This document shows, piece by piece, positions 18,224-26,228 of a stretch of DNA of 49,112 bases. The stretch covers positions 1 to 49,112 of the forward strand of contig CAMPJI010000010.1 in the NCBI GenBank assembly GCA_946886865.1, written 5' to 3'. Made by a program: the position numbers and the translations under genes. The notes beneath the pieces are model-generated. The model was not told where the DNA came from. It saw only the letters and a program-made list of their open reading frames with translations, and did not search any database. The first letter of the stretch is position 1; the number at the start of each line of letters is the position of its first letter. This DNA comes from an uncultured Lysobacterales bacterium (lineage in GTDB: Bacteria > Pseudomonadota > Gammaproteobacteria > Xanthomonadales > Xanthomonadaceae).

Positions 18224-18943
18224 GTGACCGCATCGCAGCAGACCCCGTCCGACAACTTCAGCCAGGCCGAACTGGACAAATTCGGCGCGCTTGCCAACCG
18301 CTGGTGGGACCCGGACGGTCCCCAGAAGGCGCTGCACGCGCTCAACGCCCCCCGCGTGGAGTACGTGACCGAACGCGTCCATCTGGCGGGCAGCACGGTG
18401 CTGGACGTCGGCTGCGGTGGCGGGCTGCTGAGCGAGGCGCTGGCCCGACGCGGCGCGCGGGTGACCGCCATCGACCTGGCGCCCGAGCTGGTCAAGGTGG
18501 CGCGGCTGCACGGGCTGGAGAGCGGCGTGCAGGTCGACTACCGGCTGCAGGCGGTGGAGGCGTTGGCCGCCGAACAGCCCGGCACCTTCGACGCCATCAC
18601 CTGCATGGAGATGCTCGAGCACGTGCCGGACCCGGCGGCGATCGTCTCGGCCTGCGCCACGTTGCTGAAGCCCGGCGGGCGGCTGTTCCTGTCGACCCTC
18701 AACCGCACGCCGGCCGCGTTCGCGCTGGCCATCGTCGGCGCCGAATACATCGCCCGCTTGCTGCCCAAGGGCACGCACCAGTACCGCGACTTCATCAAGC
18801 CCTCCGAGCTGGCCGCCTGGCTGCGTGCCGCCGGCTTGCAGCTTGAGGACGTCAGCGGGCTGATGTACGAGCCGTGGCGCAACGCGGCGCGGCGGATTTC
18901 GCGCACGGACGTGAACTACCTGGCCTGCGCGGTGAAAGGGTAG
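18224..18943 (+). CDS. ubiG: ubiquinone biosynthesis O-methyltransferase UbiG
   Basis: 239 residues, the E. coli length being 240. The AdoMet-binding motif [13 protein letters not shown] and the conserved [14 protein letters not shown] opening are present, as are EMLEHVPDP and LNRTPAAF. UbiG catalyses both O-methylations in ubiquinone synthesis. The GTG at 18224 has AGAGAG upstream and gives the normal N-terminus; the longer frame is in non-conserved sequence. It lies 114 nt after mtaD, probably in the same transcript, and gph follows after 237 nt. Confidence 0.96.
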   Translation: MTASQQTPSDNFSQAELDKFGALANRWWDPDGPQKALHALNAPRVEYVTERVHLAGSTVLDVGCGGGLLSEALARRGARVTAIDLAPELVKVARLHGLESGVQVDYRLQAVEALAAEQPGTFDAITCMEMLEHVPDPAAIVSACATLLKPGGRLFLSTLNRTPAAFALAIVGAEYIARLLPKGTHQYRDFIKPSELAAWLRAAGLQLEDVSGLMYEPWRNAARRISRTDVNYLACAVKG

Positions 18944-19037
18944 GGTGCCCGGCGGTTGCCGACGCGCGTTGCGTGGCAGTGCCCGCACACCGCCGGGACG
19001 AATCGCAGCTGAAAACGGTCCTATGGCACGCGCGCTC

Positions 19038-19063
19038 CTCCGGGAGCGGCCTTCGCCGCCAAA
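19038..19063 (+). repeat. degenerate REP-like element
   Basis: CCGGGAGCGGCCTTCGCCGC (19041-19060) resembles the TGTAGGAGCGGCTTCAGCCGCGA element found in the arginine cluster. It is a single, decayed copy with no inverted partner, in the ubiG-gph gap (18944-19180), where I see nothing else. Confidence 0.45.
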
Positions 19064-19180
19064 GCGCCGGGTCGGCGCAGGCCAGGCGCCGCTGCCGCGC
19101 AATCATCCGAACGTTCGACGCCGCTGTCGGCTTCCTCCGCAACGCTCCGATCCATTCCCGCTTCCCCGGTCCACGATCCC

Positions 19181-19849
19181 ATGCCCTTTCCCTCCGTAGC
19201 CCTGTTCGACCTGGACGGCACCCTGCTCGACAGCGCGCCCGACATGCTGGCGGCGATCAACGCCATGCGCGCCGGCCGCGATGTCGGGCCGATGCGGCTG
19301 GACGATCTGCGCCCGCAGGTATCGAAGGGCGCGCGCGCGATGCTCTCGGTCGCCTTCCCCGAATGGGATGCGGAGGAGCGGGAGCGGCACGTCCCCGCCT
19401 TCCTCGATGCCTACGAGCGGGAGTTGGGCCGGCATGGCGGCGCGTTCGATGGCATCGAGGCGATGCTCGCCGAGCTGGAAGGCGCAGGCAGCCGCTGGGG
19501 CATCGTCACCAACAAGCCCGAATACCTAGCCCGGCAACTGATGCCCGCGCTCGGGTGGGAGTCGCGTTGCGCTGTGCTCATCGGCGGCGACACGCTCGCG
19601 GTACGCAAACCCGATCCGTTGCCGTTGGTGGTCGCGGCCGAACGCCTCGGCGTGGCGCCCCGGACATGCGTTTACGTCGGTGACGACGAGCGCGACATCG
19701 CGGCCGCGCGCGCGGCGGGCATGCCGTCGGTGGTGGCGCTGTGGGGCTATCGCCTGCCGGACGACGACCCGGTCGCCTGGCGCGGCGACGTGCTGGTCGA
19801 GCAGCCCGCCGACCTGTGCCACGCGGCGGCGTGGCCGGTGGCCCGGTGA
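19181..19849 (+). CDS. gph: phosphoglycolate phosphatase-type HAD hydrolase
   Basis: 222 residues with the HAD motifs in order: FDLDGTLLDSAPD (nucleophile Asp), VTNKP (motif II), KPDP (motif III) and YVGDDERDIAAARAAG (motif IV). The cap is the alpha-helical type. It should hydrolyse 2-phosphoglycolate, formed during repair of oxidised DNA ends, or related small phosphates (MupP-like activity on MurNAc-6-phosphate is the main alternative in some gammaproteobacteria). No strong ribosome binding site is visible. Its stop overlaps the next gene by four bases. Confidence 0.88.
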   Translation: MPFPSVALFDLDGTLLDSAPDMLAAINAMRAGRDVGPMRLDDLRPQVSKGARAMLSVAFPEWDAEERERHVPAFLDAYERELGRHGGAFDGIEAMLAELEGAGSRWGIVTNKPEYLARQLMPALGWESRCAVLIGGDTLAVRKPDPLPLVVAAERLGVAPRTCVYVGDDERDIAAARAAGMPSVVALWGYRLPDDDPVAWRGDVLVEQPADLCHAAAWPVAR

Positions 19850-20595
19850 GCGCGGAACGGCCGGGGTCGGCATTCGGCGCGGAACACGAAGCGCTGGAGA
19901 GCTTCATCGGCAAGTGGCGTGCACGCTGGCCGGAGTGGACCGTCGCCGAAGTATTCGTCCCGCCCGCACAGCGACCCGTGGCCCTGGCTTGGGCGGCATT
20001 GCAGCAGGAGCTGACCGACGCAGCGTGGGGTGGCAGCGACGCGCGCCCGGGTGAGGCGAAGCTGGCGTGGTGGGCGGAGGAGCTGGCCGGGTGGGGCCGC
20101 GGCATGCGCCGCCACCCCCTGGGGCTGGTCCTACAGGCGCGCAGTGCCCCGTGGCCGACCCTCGCCGCGGCGCTCCCCACATTGGCCGCCAGTCGCGAAC
20201 GCCCGCGCGACCCCGAAGAGGCGGCGTCCGCATTGGCGCCCTTTGCCCGGGCGCTGACCATGATCGAGGACGCGCTCTTTGAGCGCTCCGACCGTGAACC
20301 GGCGCCGGATCCCGGCACCGTGGCCGCGGTCATGGCCTGCCTGCAGCAGGTGCGCTTCCAGCAGGCCGGCGATGCGCACGTGCCGTTGTCCTGGCGCGTG
20401 GGCGGCGAGGGTGGCGACGGCGGGCGCGAGCGCTGGGCGCACCATCTGCGGGCGCATTGGCCGCCGGCACGTGGCACCCGGCCGCGCCGTCTGTGGACTG
20501 CGCTGGCACGCGAGCGGATAACCCGCGGCGACGCGGCAATGCCCGTGCCCACGTGGCGCGCGCTGTGGCAGGCGTGGCGGGCGGCCCGGAACTGA
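19846..20595 (+). CDS. squalene/phytoene synthase-like protein, catalytic motifs not evident
   Basis: 249 residues, starting at a GTG that overlaps the gph stop (GTGA), so the two are translationally coupled. The segment KLAWWAEELAGWGRG followed by RRHPLGL resembles the RLAWWREEL/HPL region of head-to-head prenyl synthase superfamily proteins (PF00494). I do not see the two Asp-rich DxxxD motifs needed to ionise farnesyl or geranylgeranyl diphosphate. It is therefore perhaps a non-catalytic member, comparable to the NDUFAF6-like proteins linked to respiratory complex I assembly in other groups. The placement after ubiG and gph suggests a quinone or housekeeping link, but this is inference. 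It is rich in Arg, Trp and Ala. Confidence 0.5.
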   Translation: MSAERPGSAFGAEHEALESFIGKWRARWPEWTVAEVFVPPAQRPVALAWAALQQELTDAAWGGSDARPGEAKLAWWAEELAGWGRGMRRHPLGLVLQARSAPWPTLAAALPTLAASRERPRDPEEAASALAPFARALTMIEDALFERSDREPAPDPGTVAAVMACLQQVRFQQAGDAHVPLSWRVGGEGGDGGRERWAHHLRAHWPPARGTRPRRLWTALARERITRGDAAMPVPTWRALWQAWRAARN

Positions 20596-20686
20596 CCGTT
20601 GCAGCGCCCGGCCGGGGCACGTGGAGCCGGCCCGTTAGAATGTCTGGCGTTGCGAACCCGCCGCCGAGTCCCCACGTGTCCTGTCC

Positions 20687-21616
20687 ATGAGCAATCCCAG
20701 CGCCCCCCGCCGCCTGCCCGATGTCGCCCACGAGGCGGCCGCGGCCGCGCGTCCGCTCGACTGGGTCGGCATGGCCAACATCGCGCTGCCGCTGCGCGTG
20801 GGCGGGCACGGTGGTGAACCGATCCAGGTGGCGGGCTCGGTGGACGTGTCGGTCGACCTGACCCGCGCCGAGGCCCGTGGCATCCACATGTCGCGCCTGT
20901 ACCTGATGCTGCAGGATGCATTCGCCTCCGAAGCCGTGACGCCGGCGGGCCTGCGCCGTGTCCTGCAGTCGCTGGTCGATTCGCAGAAGGGGCTGTCGTC
21001 GGCGGCACGCCTGGTGCTGCGCTACGACCAGATGCTGCTGCGTCCGGCGCTGGCCAGCGGCAATGCGGGTTGGAAGCGCTATCCCGTCGAGATCGATGCC
21101 CGCCTTGTCGACGGTCACCTGCACCTGGCGCTGCGTTTCGCGGTCGAATACTCCAGCACGTGCCCCGCATCGGCGGCCCTGTCGCGGCAGATCAACGCCG
21201 AGCGCTTCGTCGAAGACTTCGCCGGCGCCCGCCCGATGTCGCCGGCCGTGGTGGGCGATTGGCTCGCGTCGGAGCGGGGGCTCGCCGCCACGCCGCACGC
21301 GCAGCGCAGCCGCGCCGATATCCGTGTCACCTTGCGGCCGCAATTCGACGAGCTGCCCCTGGCCGCGCTGATCGACGCCATGGAGAACGCCGTCGCCACG
21401 CCCGTGCAGACCGCGGTCAAGCGCGAGGACGAGCAGGCCTTCGCCCGGCTCAACGCCGAGAACCTGATGTTCTGCGAGGACGCGGCGCGCCGCGTGGCTG
21501 CCGCGCTGGCGGCCGATCCCCACGTCGAGGGGTTCGAGGCCGATGTCGCCCATTTCGAGAGCCTGCACGCCCATGACGCGGTGGCCCGTGTAACCGGCCG
21601 CGGCACCTGGGGCTGA
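20687..21616 (+). CDS. folE2: GTP cyclohydrolase I type IB (FolE2)
   Basis: 309 residues of the COG1469 family. The hallmark is EYSSTCPASAALS with the metal-binding Cys at residue 159; a C-terminal FCEDAARRVAAAL helix and HFESLHAHDAVA complete it. FolE2 converts GTP to dihydroneopterin triphosphate for folate (and queuosine) synthesis and works with metals other than zinc. Many bacteria keep it as a low-zinc substitute for FolE under Zur. I looked for a Zur-like palindrome in 20596-20686 and found none, so it may be the main housekeeping enzyme here. A TAGAAT at 20636-20641 could be a -10 element, with no matching -35. Confidence 0.93.
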   Translation: MSNPSAPRRLPDVAHEAAAAARPLDWVGMANIALPLRVGGHGGEPIQVAGSVDVSVDLTRAEARGIHMSRLYLMLQDAFASEAVTPAGLRRVLQSLVDSQKGLSSAARLVLRYDQMLLRPALASGNAGWKRYPVEIDARLVDGHLHLALRFAVEYSSTCPASAALSRQINAERFVEDFAGARPMSPAVVGDWLASERGLAATPHAQRSRADIRVTLRPQFDELPLAALIDAMENAVATPVQTAVKREDEQAFARLNAENLMFCEDAARRVAAALAADPHVEGFEADVAHFESLHAHDAVARVTGRGTWG

Positions 21617-21767
21617 CGCCCGCATTGCGTTGATCGGCGTCCGCTGCCGGTTGCCTTCGACGAGCGGTGGCCGGCGGCAGACAGGCGTCGCATTCTGAAC
21701 GTGCGACGCGTCACGCTGCCGTGTGCCTTGGGCTATTCTCGCCATCAAGGCACGATGCAGGACGGCT

Positions 21768-23483
21768 ATGGGGAAGCCCTCGCGTCACTGGTTACAGGCC
21801 ATCGCGGTGGTCCTCGCGATGGCCCTCGGCGTGCCTGCCCACGCGGTGACGCCGGACGCGCCGTTCGAACTGGCCCGGCTGGATGCCGACCCCGTGCCTG
21901 CACGCGTGCTGGCGGGCGAATTCGAGGACCGCTTCGAACCCGCGCCTGTCCACGGGGTGATCCGCGAGGATGCCGATGGCCCGCGCTGGTGGCGTCTGAC
22001 GGCCGGTGTCACCACCCGTCCCGCCGGCCAACCGCAGCTGGTGGTCGCCTCGCCCTATCTCACGGTGATCGAAACCTGGCGGCCCGGTGAGGCCCTGCCC
22101 GTGCGACGGGCACTGGTGGGGCAGGGCATGGACCGCCTGCACGCCCCGCGTGCGCTGGTCGTGCCGCTGCCCCACGGGCTGCAGGCCGGGCAGTCGCTTT
22201 ACCTGCGTGTGGACGGACGGGGTGCCAGCGTCCCCATGCGCGTGGCCATCCAGCCGTTGTCGGAGGTCCACCGCGCCGACCTGGTGCACGTGGCCTGGCG
22301 CGCGGGGGTGCTCGTGTCCCTGCTGGTGCTCGCGGTGCTCGCGTTGGGCTTCTGGATCGGTATCCGCGAGCGCAGCTATGCCTACCTCATGGCCACGCTG
22401 CTGGCACAGGTGGGGTACCTGGCCACCGTCGGCGGCGAGTTGAGGCTCTGGCCCGCGGCGGCCGAACTGCTCGGTACCGACCCCCGGACCGTGCGCCTGT
22501 TCGCGCTGCTGGCCGTGATTGCCGGCAACTTCTTCATCGGCAGCTACCTGGAACTGCGCACCCGCCAGCCGCGTGCGCAGCGCGTGCTGGACGGCTGCAC
22601 GCTCGCGGCGGCCGTGCTGCTGGCCATCACGTTTGCGCTGGGGCCGCGCTGGGTGTCGATGGTGGGCAACATCGTGGTGCTGGTGATGGCGGGCACGGTG
22701 ATCGTGGCCACCGTCAACGCCATCCGCCAGGGGTTCAGCACGGCCCGGCTGCTGCTGCTGTCGTCGCTGCCGCTGGCGGTGATGGTGTCGCTGCGAGTGG
22801 GGGAACTGCTGGGCGGATGGGTCAACCCGCCCTGGATGGCACACGCGTTCCCCGCGGCAATGGCGTTCTCCGGCCTGGTGGTGACCATCGGCCTGGCCGA
22901 ACAGCTCCAGCAGCTGCGGCGGGACCGTGACCACGCCAGCCGGATGGCGTCCTATGACGCGCTGACCGGTGCGTCGTCGCGGCCGGCCATCGAGGAGCAA
23001 CTGAAGACGGCCGTACGCGACGCGCATCGCCTGGACCGGCCGCTGTCAGTGGTGTTCTTCGACATCGACCGTTTCAAGCAGATCAATGACGTGCACGGCC
23101 ACCGCATCGGCGACCAGTGCCTGCGGATCATCGCGCTGCGCACGCGCAACCGCCTGCGCACCTACGACCAGATCGGCCGCTACGGCGGCGACGAGCTGGT
23201 GGTGGTGCTGCCCGATACCGAACTGCATGAGGCGATGGGCGTGGCGGAAAACCTGCGTTCGGCCGTCAATTGCCGCCCGCTGTCGATGGACGGGGTGGTG
23301 CTGCAGGCGTCGCTCAGCATCGGCGTTGCCCAGTTGCAGCCCGGCGAGACGGCCGAGCAGCTGCTCGAGCGCGCGGACGCCGCGCTGTACGCCAGCAAGG
23401 CGGCCGGGCGCGACCGTGTCAGCGGCGGCACCCGCATCACCGGCACCCACAAGGCGACGCCGACGAACGAAGTCACGTCGTGA
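21768..23483 (+). CDS. membrane diguanylate cyclase with 7TMR-DISM sensor
   Basis: About 571 residues: a signal peptide, a periplasmic beta-rich region (roughly 26-165) like the 7TMR-DISM extracellular domain, seven hydrophobic helices (about 175-375), a short coiled linker (AEQLQQLRRDRDHA), and a C-terminal GGDEF domain. The active site is GGDEL at residues 473-477, and the inhibitory I-site RTYD lies five residues before it. FFDIDRFKQIND is intact, so it should be active and product-inhibited. The likely periplasmic ligand is unknown. The ATG at 21768 has AGGA seven bases upstream; an earlier in-frame ATG at 21723 would add charged residues before the signal peptide. It is convergent with the M23 gene (18-nt gap). 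Confidence 0.87.
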   Translation: MGKPSRHWLQAIAVVLAMALGVPAHAVTPDAPFELARLDADPVPARVLAGEFEDRFEPAPVHGVIREDADGPRWWRLTAGVTTRPAGQPQLVVASPYLTVIETWRPGEALPVRRALVGQGMDRLHAPRALVVPLPHGLQAGQSLYLRVDGRGASVPMRVAIQPLSEVHRADLVHVAWRAGVLVSLLVLAVLALGFWIGIRERSYAYLMATLLAQVGYLATVGGELRLWPAAAELLGTDPRTVRLFALLAVIAGNFFIGSYLELRTRQPRAQRVLDGCTLAAAVLLAITFALGPRWVSMVGNIVVLVMAGTVIVATVNAIRQGFSTARLLLLSSLPLAVMVSLRVGELLGGWVNPPWMAHAFPAAMAFSGLVVTIGLAEQLQQLRRDRDHASRMASYDALTGASSRPAIEEQLKTAVRDAHRLDRPLSVVFFDIDRFKQINDVHGHRIGDQCLRIIALRTRNRLRTYDQIGRYGGDELVVVLPDTELHEAMGVAENLRSAVNCRPLSMDGVVLQASLSIGVAQLQPGETAEQLLERADAALYASKAAGRDRVSGGTRITGTHKATPTNEVTS

Positions 23484-23501
23484 CGCCGGCCGCCGGCCGC
23501 G

Positions 23502-24404
23502 TTACTGCGCGCCGGCGCGCTCCAGCATCAGCAGCGGGTCGATCCGTACGTCCAGCCAGTTCATGCCCCAGTGCAGGTGCGGGCCGGTCGCGCGGCCCGT
23601 CGCACCCACGGCACCAATGACCTGGCCCTGCTCCACGGAGTCGCCGACCTGCACGTCCAGGCGCGACAGGTGCAGGAAGTTGGAACTCACGCCGTGGCCA
23701 TGGTCCAGCAGGACGGTCCCGCCCGTGAGGTAGAGGTCGGACTTGGCGAACGTCACCACGCCCGCGGCGGGTGCCTTCACCGGCGTACCGGTACCCGCGG
23801 CGATGTCCATGCCCGAGTGCGCAGATCCCGGCGAGCCGTTGTAGACGCGCTGGTTGCCGAAGCGGCCACTGATGCGGCCCTCGACCGGCCACTGGAAGGC
23901 CTGGGCGAATCCCGTCCGGGTGTCGTAGCGGGTGCGCGCGGCGGTCACTTCGGCCTGCTCGCGGCGGATGCGCTCGGCAACCGCCGGCGGCGGATCCACC
24001 GTGCGCGGTGGGACGCCGTCGACCCGCTCGACCGGCCAGTCGCGCGGGTCGACGGTCACCTGGTAGTTCAACCTGCGGCCATCCGGTTGGGTAATCGACA
24101 CGGCCAGCGGCCCGGTCGCATCGCGGCCGACGCCGAACACGAACGTCCCGTACGGCGTGACGTGGAGCTGGCGGCCGTCGTATTCCACCCGCGCGTCGGC
24201 GGGGGCACGGCCAACCACGAGGCCGCCCTGCTGCACGCGGTCGGGCACGACGGTCACGCGCTCGGCGCGTGCGATCGGACGGCCGTCAGGGGGCAGCGCC
24301 GGTGGTCGGCCCGGTGCCGTCGTCTGCGCGGTGGCCGCGCAGGCCGCCAGTGCCAGGGGCAACAGGCTGCCAGTGCCCAGCCGGGTGATCGAGGCACGCC
24401 TCAT
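23502..24404 (-). CDS. M23 peptidase-family lipoprotein
   Basis: 300 residues. The N-terminus has a lipobox (LALAAC), so a periplasmic lipoprotein is likely. The C-terminal M23 domain shows both zinc motifs: HSGMDIAAG and HLHWGM. A beta-rich region precedes it and resembles the domain placed before the peptidase in zinc-dependent glycyl-glycine or DD-endopeptidases of this group. With all ligands present it should be active on cross-linked peptidoglycan. The start ATG overlaps the pyrC stop by four bases (ATGA), so it is coupled to pyrC despite the unrelated function. Confidence 0.86.
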   Translation of the reverse strand: MRRASITRLGTGSLLPLALAACAATAQTTAPGRPPALPPDGRPIARAERVTVVPDRVQQGGLVVGRAPADARVEYDGRQLHVTPYGTFVFGVGRDATGPLAVSITQPDGRRLNYQVTVDPRDWPVERVDGVPPRTVDPPPAVAERIRREQAEVTAARTRYDTRTGFAQAFQWPVEGRISGRFGNQRVYNGSPGSAHSGMDIAAGTGTPVKAPAAGVVTFAKSDLYLTGGTVLLDHGHGVSSNFLHLSRLDVQVGDSVEQGQVIGAVGATGRATGPHLHWGMNWLDVRIDPLLMLERAGAQ

Positions 24405-25747
24405 CGGGCGAATGCCAGCCGCTGGCCCTTCGGCGAGCCGACCAGCTGCTGACCGTCCCACGCCAGCACGCCATTGACCCAGGTGGACGCGATGCGCGAA
24501 TGGAACGTGCGGCCTTCGAACGGCGACCAGCCGCACTTCGACAGCACGTCCTCGCGGCGCACGGTGAACGGCGTGTCCTCCACCAGCACCAGGTCGGCGG
24601 CATAGCCTTCGCGCAGGAACCCGCGGCCCTCGACATCGAACAGTTGCGCCGGGGCGTGGGCGAACTTCTGCACCACCTGTGCGGTGGTGAGCCGGCCCTC
24701 GTGCACCAGCTCCAGCGCGGCGGTCAGCGCGTACTGCACCAGCGGCAGCCCGCTGGGCGCGGAGGTGTACGGCCGCTGCTTCTCCTCCAGCAGGTGCGGG
24801 GCGTGGTCGGTGGCCAATACGTCGATGGTGTCGTCGGCGACGGCCCGGATCAGCGCCTCGCGGTCCTCGGCGTCCTTGATCGCGGGGTTGCACTTGATGA
24901 GGTGGCCGAGCGCGGCGTAGTCGCTGCGGTCGAAGCGCAGGAAATGGATGCAGGTCTCGGCGGTGATCTGCTTGCGGCTGCCATCGCTGCGGACCATCGG
25001 GCCGGTCTCGAACAGCGCCAGCTCGTCGGCGGTGGAGATGTGCAGCACGTGCAGGCGGGTGCCGTGGCGGCGCGCGAGCGACAGCGCCAGGACCGTCGAC
25101 TTCTTGCACGCCTCGCGCGAACGGATGTCCGGATGGCAGGCAGCGGGGATGTCGTCGCCGTACTTTTCCTTGTAGCGCGCGGTCTCGGTCTCGATCATCG
25201 GCGTGTCCTCGCAGTGCGTGATGATCGGCACCGGGGTGTCGCGGAAGATCGCGTCGAGCGTCTCGGGGTTGTCCACCAGCATGTTGCCGGTCGAGGCGCC
25301 CATGAACACCTTCAGGCCCGGCGTGGCCTTCGGGTCGATGGCTCGCACGGCCTCCAGGTTGTCGTTGCTGGCGCCCATATAGAAGCCGTGGTTGCCCCAC
25401 ACGCGTCCCGCGGCGCGGCGGTACTTGTCCTCCAGCGCCGCCGCATCGAGCGTCGGCGGGTTGGTGTTGGGCATGTCCATGAAGCTGGTCAGGCCACCCG
25501 CGACCGCCGCGCCCGATTCCACCGCCATGTCGGCCTTGTGCTCCATGCCGGGTTCGCGGAAGTGCACCTGGTCGTCGATCATGCCCGGCAGCAGGCGGCG
25601 GCCGGCCGCGTCGACCACCGACTCGCCGCTGCGCGCGGAGAGGCCGGTGCCGATCTCGGCGATACGGCCGTCCTCGATTCGCAGGTCGCCGTCGAACTCA
25701 CGGCCCTCGTTCACCAGTCGGGCGTTGACGATCAGGGTATTGGGCAT
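24401..25747 (-). CDS. pyrC: dihydroorotase
   Basis: 448 residues, the class I (long) type. Metal-site residues are present: DDQVHFREPG (HxR-type motif, with Gln between Asp and His), the conserved FMGAST lysine region (KVFMGASTGN), and DVLATDHAPHL. It closes the pyrimidine ring, turning N-carbamoyl-L-aspartate into dihydroorotate. The ATG at 25747 has an AGAGG site; longer in-frame codons upstream run into yidD. The HFRE motif instead of HxH deviates only slightly from the usual DxHxHxR. The order yidD-pyrC-M23 gene on one strand looks like an operon. Confidence 0.9.
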   Translation of the reverse strand: MPNTLIVNARLVNEGREFDGDLRIEDGRIAEIGTGLSARSGESVVDAAGRRLLPGMIDDQVHFREPGMEHKADMAVESGAAVAGGLTSFMDMPNTNPPTLDAAALEDKYRRAAGRVWGNHGFYMGASNDNLEAVRAIDPKATPGLKVFMGASTGNMLVDNPETLDAIFRDTPVPIITHCEDTPMIETETARYKEKYGDDIPAACHPDIRSREACKKSTVLALSLARRHGTRLHVLHISTADELALFETGPMVRSDGSRKQITAETCIHFLRFDRSDYAALGHLIKCNPAIKDAEDREALIRAVADDTIDVLATDHAPHLLEEKQRPYTSAPSGLPLVQYALTAALELVHEGRLTTAQVVQKFAHAPAQLFDVEGRGFLREGYAADLVLVEDTPFTVRREDVLSKCGWSPFEGRTFHSRIASTWVNGVLAWDGQQLVGSPKGQRLAFAR

Positions 25748-25784
25748 GTCGGGCCTCTGGATTGGGCGGATGGGGTGTACGTGT

Positions 25785-26003
25785 TCAGGGCGGCGGCACG
25801 GGATCGTGGCCGCCCGGGTGCAGCGGGTGGCAGCGCGCGATGCGCCGCATGGCGAGCCAGCTGCCGCGCAAGACGCCGAACCGCGCGATGGCCTGCATCG
25901 CATATTCCGAGCAACTGGGATGGAACCGGCAGCGTGGCCCGAGCAGCGGGCTGATCCAGCGCTTGTAGCCTCGCAACACGGCGATGAACAGACGGTCGAT
26001 CAC
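25785..26003 (-). CDS. yidD: membrane protein insertion efficiency factor YidD
   Basis: 72 residues with the full family signature: [20 protein letters not shown], then CSEYAMQAI and HPLHPGG. YidD is an inner-face membrane-associated protein that assists Sec/YidC insertion. The GTG at 26003 with GAAGG upstream gives the conserved N-terminus ([10 protein letters not shown]). In most proteobacteria yidD lies between rnpA and yidC; here it heads a unit with pyrC, 37 nt apart. It is divergent from dksA. Confidence 0.92.
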   Translation of the reverse strand: MIDRLFIAVLRGYKRWISPLLGPRCRFHPSCSEYAMQAIARFGVLRGSWLAMRRIARCHPLHPGGHDPVPPP

Positions 26004-26156
26004 GGTGCCTTCAATGCCGTGCGTGGACGATGCGGGGCGGGGAACGTGGCGGCCCTGCAGCTGGAGTCGGGAGACGGGTGGGCCGGATCGCGTCCGGCAC
26101 CCGCCCTGCGGTCGGAATCGACCCGGAAAACCTTGGCGATCGGCGTTCAAGCGCGG

Positions 26157-26185
26157 TTGCCGCAGGTGCCGGGGCAGGGTATAAC
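26157..26185 (+). promoter_or_regulatory. sigma-70 promoter of dksA
   Basis: TTGCCG (26157-26162), a 17-nt spacer, then TATAAC (26180-26185), 43 nt before the GTG start. This is the best sigma-70 promoter I see in the window. A hairpin with a bulge (26075-26103) lies further upstream in the same divergent region, with no assigned role. Confidence 0.7.
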
Positions 26186-26228
26186 AGCGCGCTTTCCCGT
26201 CACAAGGGAACAGAAGGATCAGCCGCTC

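Noticed and set aside
16067..19102. Open frame of 1011 codons on the minus strand
   Set aside because: It is antisense to efp, mtaD and ubiG, which have intact family motifs; its translation is Arg/Gly/His-rich shadow sequence typical of high-GC DNA.
20596..20686. Zur box upstream of folE2
   Set aside because: I found no AT-rich palindrome of the known kind in this GC-rich gap.
24500..25954. Open frame of 484 codons antisense to pyrC
   Set aside because: No recognisable domain; pyrC on the other strand is complete.
25392..26228. In-frame extension of dksA by 279 codons
   Set aside because: It is antisense to pyrC and yidD, and the strong promoter at 26157-26185 starts transcription later.
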